A DNA stretch of 64,000 bases from a bacterium (GCA_905221145.1 CAJNCA010000004.1:62001-126000), one strand, 5' to 3'. Positions 35,780-45,285 are shown, counted from the stretch's first letter. The notes: generated from the letters alone by a model not told the origin. Numbers and translations are program-made.

Positions 35780-36346
35780 TCACTTTACAACATTCTCGAT
35801 AAAATTCCGAATAGAAGACAATCCGTCAGGCGTTCCGATACTTTCTGGATGGTACTGGAAACCATAAATTGGAAGGGTTTTGTGTTGAATTCCCATAATG
35901 GCTTGATCATCAGTCGAACGAGCTGTCACTTCAAACTCTTCTGGCATTTCTTCAATCAAAATACTGTGGTAACGCATGACCGCACGACCATCCTCGATGC
36001 CTTGATACAAAACAGATGGCGCTTCAAAGCTGATATTGCTCTGTTTCCCATGCATGACTTTTGGAGCCAATCCTAACTTCCCACCAAAGACTTCTGCAAT
36101 GGCTTGGTGACCCAAACAAATTCCTAGAATCGGCTTCTTGCCTGCAAAGTCACGAATCATGTCTTCCATCTTTCCAGCATCAACTGGCCAACCAGGACCA
36201 GGAGAAAAGACCAGACCATCTGCTTTTTCAGCTTCTTCATACAGCTTAGGATCATCATTTCTCAAGACCTGAACTTCTGCGAAATTCCCAATGTATTGCG
36301 CCAAGTTATAGGTAAAAGAATCATAGTTGTCAATCAATAAAATCAT
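35780..36346 (-). CDS. trpG: Anthranilate synthase component II (glutamine amidotransferase)
   Basis: 188 aa class I glutamine amidotransferase. Catalytic Cys in [15 protein letters not shown], His and Glu in [16 protein letters not shown]-terminal [16 protein letters not shown]. It supplies ammonia to TrpE, and its start overlaps the trpE stop by four bases. It may also serve 4-amino-4-deoxychorismate synthesis in some bacteria; no sign of that here. Confidence 0.97.
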   Translation of the reverse strand: MILLIDNYDSFTYNLAQYIGNFAEVQVLRNDDPKLYEEAEKADGLVFSPGPGWPVDAGKMEDMIRDFAGKKPILGICLGHQAIAEVFGGKLGLAPKVMHGKQSNISFEAPSVLYQGIEDGRAVMRYHSILIEEMPEEFEVTARSTDDQAIMGIQHKTLPIYGFQYHPESIGTPDGLSSIRNFIENVVK

Positions 36347-37704
36347 GGTCTTAGTTCTCCAATTCTAGTCATAGATTTAGCCTTGTTAATGGTTTCTTGG
36401 TATTCGTTTTGGGCAATAGAGTCATAGACAATCCCTGCCCCAGCCTGCACATAGGCTGTTTGATTTTTGAGAATCATCGTTCGGATGGCAATGGCGAAAT
36501 CCATATCACCCGTCGCAGACAAGTAGCCGATTGCTCCTGCGTATACGCCACGTTTTTCCGTTTCTAGTTCATAGATGCGTCTCATGGCCCGAATCTTAGG
36601 TGCTCCAGAAACGGTTCCAGCTGGAAGTGTAGCTTTCAAGGCATCCATAGCAGTGAGTTCTGGAAGTAAACGCCCCTTGACCACGCTGGTCAAATGCATG
36701 ACATAACGGAAAAGCTCCACTTCCATATACTTAGTGACTTGGACACTGGCCGTTTCAGAGATGCGGCCAATATCATTTCGTCCCAAGTCTACTAACATCC
36801 GATGCTCTGCTGTTTCCTTCTCATCCGAAAGTAGGTCTGTCGCCAAATCCTTGTCTTCTTCATCCGTAGCCCCTCTTGGTCGCGTTCCCGCAATCGGATT
36901 GGTTGTCACGATACCATTTTTGACAGAAACCAAACTTTCAGGACTGGCACCGATGATTTGATAATCCCCAAAATCATAGAAATAGAGGTAATTAGATGGA
37001 TTGGTCACGCGGAGATTTCTGTAGAAGTCAAATGGATTTCCTGTAACTTCTGCTGAGAAGCGCTGACTGAGTACACACTGGAACATATCTCCGTTACGAA
37101 TCAAGTCGCGAGCTGTTTCCACCATTTCCTCAAACTTCTGAGGAGCGATATGCGGTTTGAAGTCAAGTGGTGATAAATCCAAATCTTCAAATTCATTTGG
37201 AGCAGGGATTCGTAATTCCTCAAGCACTTGATTCAAGGCTTTTTCCAAGTCTTCTTGACTACGATCACTATAGAGAGCATCCTCGATGACATGGATTTTT
37301 TCCTTTTTATGGTCAAAGACCATGTAGCTCTCATAGACAAAGAAATGCATGTCTGGCGTCCCAATGGTATCTTCAGGAATTTGGCCAATTTCTTCATAAA
37401 GAGAAATCATATCATAACCGACAAAGCCAATAGCTCCCCCACCAAAAGGTAGGTCTGAATGATGCTGGCTCTTATGAGTCACTTGATAAAGGAAATCCAA
37501 AGGATCCCGATCAATCACTTGACCATTTTGATAAAGGACTCCATTTTCAAACTTAATCTCAAAAACAGGATTATAGGCTAGGATAGAAAAACGAGCTGTT
37601 TCCTTGTCTCTCGGAATACTCTCTAAGATAACCTTGTGTTGCCCCTTTAGGCGCATATAAGCCAAGATTGGTGATAAGACATCTCCATGAATGATTCTTT
37701 CCAT
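36343..37704 (-). CDS. trpE: Anthranilate synthase component I
   Basis: 453 aa chorismate-using enzyme. Chorismate-binding motifs: GTRPRGATDEEDKDLA, HRMLVDLGRNDIGR, PAGTVSGAPKIRAM. The Trp feedback element LESIPRDKETARFS lies near the N-terminus (Pro-Ser-type motif variant). I start it at 37704 (MERIIHGDVLSP), just after the T-box terminator; the longer frame runs into the leader. First gene of the trp operon downstream of a Trp T-box. Confidence 0.97.
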   Translation of the reverse strand: MERIIHGDVLSPILAYMRLKGQHKVILESIPRDKETARFSILAYNPVFEIKFENGVLYQNGQVIDRDPLDFLYQVTHKSQHHSDLPFGGGAIGFVGYDMISLYEEIGQIPEDTIGTPDMHFFVYESYMVFDHKKEKIHVIEDALYSDRSQEDLEKALNQVLEELRIPAPNEFEDLDLSPLDFKPHIAPQKFEEMVETARDLIRNGDMFQCVLSQRFSAEVTGNPFDFYRNLRVTNPSNYLYFYDFGDYQIIGASPESLVSVKNGIVTTNPIAGTRPRGATDEEDKDLATDLLSDEKETAEHRMLVDLGRNDIGRISETASVQVTKYMEVELFRYVMHLTSVVKGRLLPELTAMDALKATLPAGTVSGAPKIRAMRRIYELETEKRGVYAGAIGYLSATGDMDFAIAIRTMILKNQTAYVQAGAGIVYDSIAQNEYQETINKAKSMTRIGELRP

Positions 37705-37744
37705 TGTAATTTCCCTTTCAGTTCTACTTCTAGTCCGTGGCGAC

Positions 37745-37996
37745 TGTATGAAAAATCCCCACGCAAAATAACTTGCGTGAGGACGAAATTCGCGGTGCCA
37801 CCTCAATTATAGGATTTCTCCTATCTCTCATTCCTGTCTCAGATACCTCCTGTAACAGGCTGTGCGATAAAGGGCACTCCCTTGAGAATTATGTTTTCTT
37901 CTCTCGTTTCAGATGGACCCAACCTTACAGTTTTCTCTGCTTGTTTCCAGCAACCACAAGCTCTCTGGGAGAGAAAGTACTGTAATTTTTCCATCT
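37745..37996 (-). promoter_or_regulatory. T-box leader (tRNA-Trp) of trpEGDCFBA
   Basis: Read on the minus strand: a long stem I closed by AGATGGA/TCCATCT, a UGG codon (37919-37921) in the bulge GGUUGGG as specifier, the T-box sequence GAGGTGGCACCGCG (37791-37804), and a terminator with stem CACGCAA/TTGCGTG plus a T-run at 37751-37783. Uncharged tRNA-Trp would stabilise the antiterminator. It begins directly after the stop codon of the second trpB, with no clear promoter in between. Confidence 0.92.
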
Positions 37997-37997
37997 A

Positions 37998-39176
37998 TTA
38001 TTTTTTAGCTTCTAGGTAGTCTGCAATCGCAGCTACGTCCTTGTCTCCACGACCAGAGACATTGATGATGATAATGTCATCTTTACTTAGTTTCGGTGCA
38101 CGTTTAACCGCTTCTGCGATAGCGTGCGAACTTTCAATCGCTGGGATAATCCCTTCTGTCTTGCTGAGAAGGAGCAAGGCTTGAACAGCTTCTTCGTCTG
38201 TCGCTGCCACATACTCCACGCGACCTGAATCTTTGAAGTAGGCGTGTTCTGGGCCAACCCCTGGATAGTCCAGTCCAGCTGAGATAGAGTAAACTGGAGC
38301 CAACTCTCCGTCTTCCTTAAAGACTGCATAGGTCTTCATGCCGTCGACAATTCCGATACTACCTTTTGTCATAGTAGCTGCGTGCTTGTCTGTATCAAGT
38401 CCATGACCAGCAGCTTCTACTCCAACCAATTTGACTTCTTCATCAGCCACATACTGTGAAAAAGCACCAATGGCATTGGAACCACCACCTACACAGGCAA
38501 TAACGTAGTCTGGTAAACGACCTTCTTTTTCTAAAATTTGACGACGAGATTCTTCACTGATGACTTTTTGGAATTCATGAACAATTGTAGGATAAGGATG
38601 AGGACCCACAGCAGATCCCAAAACATAGAAGGCTTCAAGGTCATTCATCCATGCTCCAAAGGCTGCATCTACCGCATCCTTGAGAGTTCGTGTCCCAGTT
38701 TCAACTGCATGAACAGTTGCTCCCATCATCTCCATGCGGAAGACATTGAGACGTTGACGCTCCACATCCTCTGCCCCCATGTAGACATCACAGGCCATAC
38801 CAAACTTGGCTGCAGCTGCTGCTGTCGCAACACCATGTTGACCAGCTCCTGTTTCTGCGATCACTCGTTTTTTGCCCATACGTTTAGCAAGAAGAATTTG
38901 TCCTAAAACGTTATTAAGCTTGTGAGAACCCAGATGGTTAAGATCTTCGCGCTTGAGATAAATCTTAGCCCCACCTAAGTGATCTGTCAAACTTTCTGCA
39001 AAATAAAGCGGTGTTTCACGACCTGAATAGTCTTTTAAGTAATGACGAAATTCTGCCAAAAACTCTGGATCATCCTTGTATTTGTCAAAAGTCACTTCCA
39101 ACTCATCCAACAAAGCCTGAATCGGCTCCGGTACAAAACTACCACCAAATTGTCCAAAATAACCTTTAGTTGTCAT
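37998..39176 (-). CDS. trpB: Second tryptophan synthase beta chain (stand-alone paralogue)
   Basis: 392 aa. The PLP lysine motif reads [12 protein letters not shown], with Thr and Ala of the usual [10 protein letters not shown] changed to Leu and Ser. Catalytic Glu ([11 protein letters not shown]) and phosphate loop [12 protein letters not shown] are intact, so it should be active. It is clearly different from the operon TrpB (many substitutions; different C-terminus). No trpA lies beside it. It has its own T-box and promoter upstream. A likely role is making Trp from free indole, or acting as a spare beta subunit; both are inference. Confidence 0.93.
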   Translation of the reverse strand: MTTKGYFGQFGGSFVPEPIQALLDELEVTFDKYKDDPEFLAEFRHYLKDYSGRETPLYFAESLTDHLGGAKIYLKREDLNHLGSHKLNNVLGQILLAKRMGKKRVIAETGAGQHGVATAAAAAKFGMACDVYMGAEDVERQRLNVFRMEMMGATVHAVETGTRTLKDAVDAAFGAWMNDLEAFYVLGSAVGPHPYPTIVHEFQKVISEESRRQILEKEGRLPDYVIACVGGGSNAIGAFSQYVADEEVKLVGVEAAGHGLDTDKHAATMTKGSIGIVDGMKTYAVFKEDGELAPVYSISAGLDYPGVGPEHAYFKDSGRVEYVAATDEEAVQALLLLSKTEGIIPAIESSHAIAEAVKRAPKLSKDDIIIINVSGRGDKDVAAIADYLEAKK

Positions 39177-39213
39177 AAAATTTTTCCTCTTTCAGTATTG
39201 ATTCCAAGATATG

Positions 39214-39464
39214 AAAAAGCCCACACACAGATTGGATTCTGTGTGAGGGCGTTGGTAACGCGGTGCCACCTCAATTATAAAGGGACTATCCCCCTTTACA
39301 TCTCTACCTTGTCTAACAACAAGTTGCACTGTAAGGTGTGCGCACCGAATTTTCATTGTTTCAAATTCATTTTAAAATCAGCCCACTTTCACTACTCCCA
39401 ACCACCTGTTCACAATCACCACAGGCTCCCTGAAAATCAAAAATAGTTACTTTTCTGATTTGTT
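39214..39464 (-). promoter_or_regulatory. T-box leader (tRNA-Trp) of the second trpB
   Basis: Minus strand: stem I closed by AATCAG/CTGATT, AGTA on the 5' side and GAAAG-UGG on the 3' side of the specifier loop (UGG at 39383-39385), T-box GAGGTGGCACCGCG (39257-39270), and a terminator with stem CCCTCACACAGA/TCTGTGTGTGGG and a T-run (39214-39250). Confidence 0.9.
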
Positions 39465-39470
39465 GAACTT

Positions 39471-39499
39471 ATTTTAATACTTTGTTTTTTCTTTGTCAA
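39471..39499 (-). promoter_or_regulatory. Promoter of the trpB2 T-box transcript
   Basis: Minus strand: -35 TTGACA (39494-39499), 17-base spacer, -10 TAAAAT (39471-39476). A consensus promoter placed just past the stop codon of the aminotransferase gene; it is probably the main promoter for both trp transcription units. Confidence 0.85.
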
Positions 39500-39506
39500 G
39501 ACTTTT

Positions 39507-40736
39507 TTACGATTTTTTTGATAAAGTTAGCACTTTTTCAGAAACTGTTTTGAAAGTCTCAATGATATAGTCCACTTCTTCATCGCTTAATTTAGTGTGA
39601 AGAGGGAGGGTAATTTCATTTTCAAAGAAGGCATAGGCCTTAGGATAATTCGCCATATCAAAGCCAAGATTCTTATAGGCTGTTAAGAGTGGAAGCGGTT
39701 TGTAGTGTACGTTACTTGCGATTCCTGCTTTGGCTAATTCTTGAATGATGAGGTTGCGTTCTTCTAGGCTTGCTCCTTCTACATGGGTGATGTAGAGGTG
39801 GCGTGAAGATTCGACACTATCAGTCTTGTGTGCCAATGGACGAATGCAAGAACCTGCAAAACCTCGATCATAGCGGTCCACAATGTCCTTACGACGTTGT
39901 AGTAAACCAGGATAACGGTCCAATTGTACCAAACCAAGTGAAGCCATGATATCAGTCATATTGCACTTGTAGGCTGGTGTGACGATATCGTACTCCCATG
40001 AACCCAATTGCATCTTAGCAAGGGCATCCTTAGTTTGACCGTGAAGGGAAAGGATTTGAAATTCCTTGTACATCTCTTCGTCGTCAATCGCTGGATTGGC
40101 CTTCCAAGTCGCACTTCCTCCCTCAGCAGTTGTAAAATTCTTAACGGCATGGAATGAGAAGGAAGTAAAGTCAGCAATAGAACCAGCAGGTTGCCCTTTA
40201 TAAGTAGATCCCAAAGCGTGGGCACTATCAGAGACAATCACGATACGGTTAAAGGCCTTTTGCCACTTACTAGTAGCTGTAAAGAGGTCACGTTTCTTCT
40301 CCACAACTTGGAACAAACGGTCATAGTCGCACACAATCCCCGCAAGCTCAACAGGAATAATCACCTTAGTCTTTTCAGTGATAGCTTGCTCCAGCAAGTC
40401 ATAGTCCATTTCAAAAGTATCTGCTTGGATATCCACCATGACAGGTGTTGCTCCCACGTGAGTGATAACACTACATGAAGCTGTGTAAGTCATGGCTGGA
40501 ACGATGACTTCATCTCCAGGTCCCACTTCCAAAACGCGTAAAATCAACTCAAGAGCGGCAGTCGCAGAGTTGAGGCAGACAGTCTTAGGTGTCTGTGTAT
40601 ATTGAGATAAGCGACGCTCCAGTTCTTTGGTCTTAGGACCTGTCGTGATCCAACCAGAACGAAGGGTATCCGCTACTTCAGCAATTTCTGCTTCTGTAAT
40701 ATCGGGTGGTGAAAATGGAATATTGTAATTTGGCAT
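39507..40736 (-). CDS. DegT/DnrJ/EryC1-family PLP aminotransferase, probable AATGal synthesis for teichoic acid
   Basis: 409 aa sugar aminotransferase. The PLP lysine is in SFHAVKNFTTAEGG, with the N-terminal SGWITTGPKTKELE and VIVPAMTYTASCSV. In pneumococcus the gene in this place is proposed to make UDP-AATGal (2-acetamido-4-amino-trideoxygalactose), the first sugar of the choline-carrying teichoic acids; I transfer that by gene neighbourhood and family. The start at 40736 has GGAGC upstream. It follows the sugar transferase gene after 42 bases, on the same strand. Confidence 0.85.
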   Translation of the reverse strand: MPNYNIPFSPPDITEAEIAEVADTLRSGWITTGPKTKELERRLSQYTQTPKTVCLNSATAALELILRVLEVGPGDEVIVPAMTYTASCSVITHVGATPVMVDIQADTFEMDYDLLEQAITEKTKVIIPVELAGIVCDYDRLFQVVEKKRDLFTATSKWQKAFNRIVIVSDSAHALGSTYKGQPAGSIADFTSFSFHAVKNFTTAEGGSATWKANPAIDDEEMYKEFQILSLHGQTKDALAKMQLGSWEYDIVTPAYKCNMTDIMASLGLVQLDRYPGLLQRRKDIVDRYDRGFAGSCIRPLAHKTDSVESSRHLYITHVEGASLEERNLIIQELAKAGIASNVHYKPLPLLTAYKNLGFDMANYPKAYAFFENEITLPLHTKLSDEEVDYIIETFKTVSEKVLTLSKKS

Positions 40737-40778
40737 TGATTTGCTCCTTTTATCTGTACTCATTTTCTCATGACTACT

Positions 40779-41471
40779 TTATTTTAGCACTTCAAACACG
40801 GTTTGAAACATGATTTTGATGTCTCCAAGGAAACTAAACTCTCGGAGATAGGCGAGATTATAGCGCATCTTTTCAGGAAGAACATGCTCTACATAGGCTT
40901 GGTCAACCGACAGACCTTTCTCCGTCATTTGACTGATGATGGTGTCCTCATCCTTGTAGTTGATGCTGGCTGGAGAGGTAATTCCTGCTGGCAAAAGTAA
41001 GGTCGCCATCATTTCAGGGCTATACTGCTCTGTGTAACGTGGCACTTCAGGTCTTGTCCCAACAAAGGACATCTCACCTTTAAGGACATTGACCAACTGA
41101 GGCAGTTCGTCCAAACGGACACGGCGGATGAAATTCCCAACCTTGGTAATGCGACTATCATTAGCAGAAGTCACCAGACTTCCTTTTTTATCCGCATCCG
41201 TAACCATAGTACGGAACTTCCAAATCTTGAAAGTACGGTTGTACTGGGTCACGCGCTCTTGCTTGTAAATGACGGGTCCCTTGCTATCCAACTTGATCCA
41301 AATGCTCAAGATAAGAAAGACTGGGGAAGTCAAAATCAGTAAGACCAAGGCCAGAACCCAGTCCAAACAACGCTTGAAAATCAGCGACCCCTTCCTTTTA
41401 GAGACAAGCTGGTAGTAAGACTCAACCTCGCTTGATTTCATTTCCACGGGCAAGTCTTCCCATTTCAGCAT
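40779..41471 (-). CDS. Undecaprenyl-phosphate sugar-1-phosphate transferase (initiating, AATGal type)
   Basis: 230 aa membrane phosphoglycosyl transferase (PF02397 type). One N-terminal hydrophobic re-entrant segment (CLDWVLALVLLILTSPVFLI), then the catalytic KQERVTQYNRTFKIWKFRTM and VRLDELPQLVNVLKGEMSFV motifs with the Asp-Glu pair. It loads the first sugar on the lipid carrier. Beside the aminotransferase it forms the pair proposed in pneumococcus to start choline-teichoic acid repeat units. Confidence 0.9.
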   Translation of the reverse strand: MLKWEDLPVEMKSSEVESYYQLVSKRKGSLIFKRCLDWVLALVLLILTSPVFLILSIWIKLDSKGPVIYKQERVTQYNRTFKIWKFRTMVTDADKKGSLVTSANDSRITKVGNFIRRVRLDELPQLVNVLKGEMSFVGTRPEVPRYTEQYSPEMMATLLLPAGITSPASINYKDEDTIISQMTEKGLSVDQAYVEHVLPEKMRYNLAYLREFSFLGDIKIMFQTVFEVLK

Positions 41472-41576
41472 CCTATTTCTCCTTTGTTTTTATTATACTA
41501 TTTGTCAACATTTTTCATTATACCACAAAATGGAAAAGGCGGTGAAAGAAATCTGTAATTTGAAGGATTTCCTTCT

Positions 41577-41603
41577 TTTACTCAATGAAAATCAAAGAGT
41601 ATT
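41577..41603. repeat. BOX-element remnant (end of boxC)
   Basis: TACTCAATGAAAATCAAAGAG followed by TAT, identical in pattern to the boxC end of the full BOX at 45118. It overlaps the stop codon of the ABC exporter gene at 41602. Confidence 0.6.
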
Positions 41604-43344
41604 AGGACATGGCCCCTGCCTGCAAGCTATACATCTTGTGATAGGTTCCTCCCAAGGCCAAGAGTTCCTCATGGGTTCCACTCTCAATAATGCGCCCCTT
41701 GTCCAAAACATAGATACAGTTGGCGTCTTGGATGGTAGAAAGGCGGTGGGCGATGGCAATAGTTGTCCGCCCCTGTCTCATCTTCGCCAGAGAAGCTTGA
41801 ACCATACTTTCTGTTTCAGAGTCAATATTGGCGGTTGCTTCATCCAAAATCAGGATTTTAGGCTGACTGGCTACTGTTCTAGCAAAGGCTAGAAGCTGAC
41901 GCTGACCAGTTGAAAAACTCGAACCCCGTTCAGAAACAGGTGCATCATATCCAAGTGGAAGTTCTTGAATAAAGGAATCTGCATCGACAAAGGCAGCCGC
42001 AGCCTGGACCTCTTCATCACTCAGATCTTGGTACATGGCGATATTGGACTTGATAGTCCCATGATAGAGGAAGGGATCCTGCAAGACCAGACCGATATTT
42101 TTTCTCAACTCTTCCTGACTGTAGTCTCTAATATCCACACCATCCAAGAGAACTCGGCCTGACTGGAATTCATAAAAGCGCATGAGGACATTGATAATGG
42201 AAGATTTCCCTGAACCTGTATGCCCTACAAAGGCAATGGTTTCACCCTTGTTAACAGAGAAAGAAATATCATCCAGAATCTGATGTTTACCGTCATATGA
42301 GAAGCACACATGTTCAAAACGGATATTGCCTTCTTGGACTTTGGCTTGCCCATCTTTTTGAAGAGGCTCATAGGTTTTCTCGTCAATCAAGGCAAATACG
42401 CGCCCTGCAGACACCATGGACGTTTGAAGGGTTGAAAAGTTTTGCGTCACCTCAATCAGAGGGTCAAAGAGACGATTGATGTACTGGATAAAGGCATACA
42501 TGGTTCCGGCCGTTATCCCGATAGAAAGACCACGGTAGCCAAAATAGGCCATCAAAACAGCGTATCCTAGGAGTTTCAGCAAACTCATAGCAGGCCGCAA
42601 AAATAGGGCATCCAAGGCTACAGAACGGTTGGCGTAGACCAAGTGTTCTTGGTTGATCTCATCAAATTCTGCCTGCAGGCGCTTCTCTTGGTTAAAGGCC
42701 TGGATAATCCTGATTCCCTCGATGTTTTCAGCCAGTTTGCTATTGATATCTGATAAGAGACTTCTGGTTTTCTCGATGATTTTCACTGACTTTTTCCGAT
42801 AGAGATTGACCAAAAGAAAAATCAAGGGTAGAAAGAGCAGGACTAAAGCTGTCAAACGAAAATCCAGCACCAACATGGTATAAAGAGTTGTCAGAAAAAT
42901 GAAAACTGCTGAGATAAAGCTAGATAAAATCCCAGAAAACATATCACTGATGGTCTCGGTGTCATTTGTCAAACGAGAGACGATGGAGCCTGCTGGCGTC
43001 TTATCAAAGTAAGACATACCCAGCTTCTCCATATTAGCAAAGGAATCGCGACGAATATCTCTAACAATACTATAGGACACACGCGCAAAGAGAAGATTGC
43101 CAACATACTGAACTAGAGTTTGTAGGATATAGAGACCATAGTAGGCCAGCAAAACGGTAACAGCAAGATGATTTAGGTTGCTGAGGTACTGGTCGATAAA
43201 GTGGGAGGCTACAAGGGGAATGACACTTTTAATGATCGTCGTCGCTAGGAGAAAACTGAGTGCCAAAAAAGTCAGAAGGCCGTAAGGCTTGAGATAGGAC
43301 ATCAAGCCCTTCAATACAGCCCATTGTTCTCGTTTATTCTGCAT
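41602..43344 (-). CDS. Heterodimeric ABC exporter subunit (consensus ATPase half)
   Basis: 580 aa half-transporter: six membrane spans in the first ~310 residues, then an ATPase with Walker A GHTGSGKSS, signature FSTGQRQLL, Walker B ILILDEAT (catalytic Glu kept) and switch His in IAHRLST. The partner encoded upstream keeps a normal LSGGQ but has Asp for the catalytic Glu. Together they give one complete and one degenerate ATP site, as in known heterodimeric multidrug exporters. Overlaps the partner gene by 11 bases. Substrate unknown. Confidence 0.93.
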   Translation of the reverse strand: MQNKREQWAVLKGLMSYLKPYGLLTFLALSFLLATTIIKSVIPLVASHFIDQYLSNLNHLAVTVLLAYYGLYILQTLVQYVGNLLFARVSYSIVRDIRRDSFANMEKLGMSYFDKTPAGSIVSRLTNDTETISDMFSGILSSFISAVFIFLTTLYTMLVLDFRLTALVLLFLPLIFLLVNLYRKKSVKIIEKTRSLLSDINSKLAENIEGIRIIQAFNQEKRLQAEFDEINQEHLVYANRSVALDALFLRPAMSLLKLLGYAVLMAYFGYRGLSIGITAGTMYAFIQYINRLFDPLIEVTQNFSTLQTSMVSAGRVFALIDEKTYEPLQKDGQAKVQEGNIRFEHVCFSYDGKHQILDDISFSVNKGETIAFVGHTGSGKSSIINVLMRFYEFQSGRVLLDGVDIRDYSQEELRKNIGLVLQDPFLYHGTIKSNIAMYQDLSDEEVQAAAAFVDADSFIQELPLGYDAPVSERGSSFSTGQRQLLAFARTVASQPKILILDEATANIDSETESMVQASLAKMRQGRTTIAIAHRLSTIQDANCIYVLDKGRIIESGTHEELLALGGTYHKMYSLQAGAMS

Positions 43345-45079
43345 CTTCTTCTCCTTTCATTTCCAGCTGCTGAGACTGATAGGTTTGGGCATACCAGCCA
43401 TCCAGGGCTAGCAAGTCTTCGTGCGTGCCTCGTTCGATGATTTGACCATTTTGCAGAACTAAAATCAAATCTGCATGGACAACCGCACTGAGGCGATGAG
43501 CCGTAATAATGGTTGTCTTGTCCTTTCGTGTCTCCTTGAGATTGTCGATAATCGCATACTCTGTCTTGGCATCTACGGCGGACAAGGAATCATCTAAAAT
43601 CAAGATATCAGGGTCTAAAATCATAGCCCGACTCATGGCCAGACGTTGCTTTTGCCCACCAGAAAGACTGACTCCTTTTTCACCAATAACTGTATCAAAT
43701 CCCTGAGGCATGGCTACAATGTCTTGGTAAACTTGAGCTAGCTTAGTCGCTTCCTCGACCGCTGAAAGGGGCAAGTTAGGATTACCAAAGCGGATATTGT
43801 CTAAAATCGAAGTCGCAAAGAGAAACTGATCCTGAGGAACATAGCCCATAAGACTACGAAGATCTGTCAGACGATAGTCGCGAATATCATGACCATTTAG
43901 ATAAATAGCTCCCTTATCCACATCGTATTCACGCAAGAGAAGCTTGATCAAAGACGTTTTCCCAGAACCTGTCTGCCCAACCAAGCCCAGTGTTTGCTCT
44001 TTTTCCAAGCTGAAGTGAATATCCGTCAGTGTTTCCTCATTTTCAAAGGCAAAGCTGTCAATATCGTACTCCAAGCGCCCATTTTCAATACCATCCAGAG
44101 GACATTCAGGGTCTTGTACAGGTGATTCCTGAGACAAAAGTTCCTCAATCCGCTGGTAAGAAACCTTCCCTCGCTGGGTAATATTAAAGAGGAAGCCGAT
44201 GGCCATGAGAGGCCAAACTAGCATATCCAAGTAGCTGATAAAGGTAACTAGATTCCCAACCGTGATTTGCCCTTTCTGAACCATCAAGGAGCCTACCAGG
44301 AGCGTTAAAACATAGGAGGAACCAACAAACAAGAGAACCATGGGGTCAAAGAGACTATCGTATTTCATGGTTTGCAGGTTCTTTTGGAAGGTCAATTCAT
44401 TGACTGCCTGAAAGGACTTCAACTCATCCGTCTGATACCCGAAAGATTTGGTCACTTTGATACCCGATACCGACTCCTGCACCTTGTTATTGAGTTCAGA
44501 GAAAGCAGCCTGCGATTCACCAAAAGCCTTGTGGGTCTTTCTCCCTAGACGACTGGTCGCATAAGCCATAAAAGGCAAGGGAAGAATGGCAACTAGCGTC
44601 ATCTGCCAAGAAATGCTAAAGAGCATGGTCAGTAAGGTCACCAGAGCCGTGATAGAGGCATCCACCGCAGACATGACTCCTCCACCTGCGAGACGGGTTA
44701 AGGCATTGATATCGTTGGTGGCATGCGCCATCAGGTCCCCCGTCCGATAGGTTTGATAAAAGGCTGGAGACATTTTTGTGAAATGCTCAAACAAGCGAGA
44801 ACGCATAATCTGTCCCAGACGGTAGGAAGTCCCGAGGATATACATACGCCACACATAGCGCAGATAGTACATGCCAAAGGCCGCAAGGAGCAAGTAAAAT
44901 AGGTCAAGAAGAAGGTCCTGATGGGTTAATTGTCCCGATGTAATGGCATCAATGACCCGCCCCATGACCATAGGGGGAATGAGATTGAGGACGGAAACCA
45001 AGACCAGGGCCACAATCCCGACTAGATAACGGCGTTTTTCTAACTTGAAAAACCACCAAAGTTTTTGAATAATGGACAT
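43334..45079 (-). CDS. Heterodimeric ABC exporter subunit (degenerate ATPase half)
   Basis: 581 aa from the ATG at 45079 (MSIIQKLWWFFK; AAAGGGA upstream). Six membrane spans, Walker A GQTGSGKTS, canonical LSGGQKQRL, Walker B ILILDDSLSAVD with Asp in the catalytic Glu position, and AHRLS. Partner of the next gene. The longer reading frame would start in the BOX repeat. Drug, lipid or peptide substrates are all possible. Confidence 0.93.
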   Translation of the reverse strand: MSIIQKLWWFFKLEKRRYLVGIVALVLVSVLNLIPPMVMGRVIDAITSGQLTHQDLLLDLFYLLLAAFGMYYLRYVWRMYILGTSYRLGQIMRSRLFEHFTKMSPAFYQTYRTGDLMAHATNDINALTRLAGGGVMSAVDASITALVTLLTMLFSISWQMTLVAILPLPFMAYATSRLGRKTHKAFGESQAAFSELNNKVQESVSGIKVTKSFGYQTDELKSFQAVNELTFQKNLQTMKYDSLFDPMVLLFVGSSYVLTLLVGSLMVQKGQITVGNLVTFISYLDMLVWPLMAIGFLFNITQRGKVSYQRIEELLSQESPVQDPECPLDGIENGRLEYDIDSFAFENEETLTDIHFSLEKEQTLGLVGQTGSGKTSLIKLLLREYDVDKGAIYLNGHDIRDYRLTDLRSLMGYVPQDQFLFATSILDNIRFGNPNLPLSAVEEATKLAQVYQDIVAMPQGFDTVIGEKGVSLSGGQKQRLAMSRAMILDPDILILDDSLSAVDAKTEYAIIDNLKETRKDKTTIITAHRLSAVVHADLILVLQNGQIIERGTHEDLLALDGWYAQTYQSQQLEMKGEEDAE

Positions 45080-45117
45080 AAAATCCCTTTCTGATTGCAA
45101 ATGGAAACCTGAGGCCA

Positions 45118-45268
45118 ATACTCAATGAAAATCAAATAGCAAACTAGGAAACCAGCCGCAGGCTGCTCAAAGCACTGCTTTGAGGTTGTAGATAGAACTG
45201 ACGAAGTCAGTAACCTACATACGGCAAGGCGACGTTGACGCAGTTTGAATTTGATTTTTGAAGAGTAC
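45118..45268 (-). repeat. BOX element (boxA-boxB-boxC)
   Basis: On the minus strand: boxA with GTACTCTTCAAAAATC and GCGTCAACGTCGCCTTGC ending ACTGACTTCGTCAG, one boxB with TCTACAACCTCAAAGCAGTG, and boxC ending TTTGATTTTCATTGAGTAT. This is the mobile-looking intergenic repeat typical of pneumococcus and relatives. It lies directly upstream of the ABC exporter operon, so it would be in or near its leader. Confidence 0.88.
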
Positions 45269-45285
45269 AAGACCCCAGGTTTTTC

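Noticed and set aside
39042..39446. Plus-strand 134-codon frame across the T-box
   Set aside because: It is antisense to trpB2 and its structured T-box leader. Complementarity of the leader arms creates an open frame by chance.
41602..45079. Two-gene bacteriocin exporter
   Set aside because: There is no N-terminal peptidase domain and no small double-glycine peptide gene nearby; the features are those of a general heterodimeric exporter.
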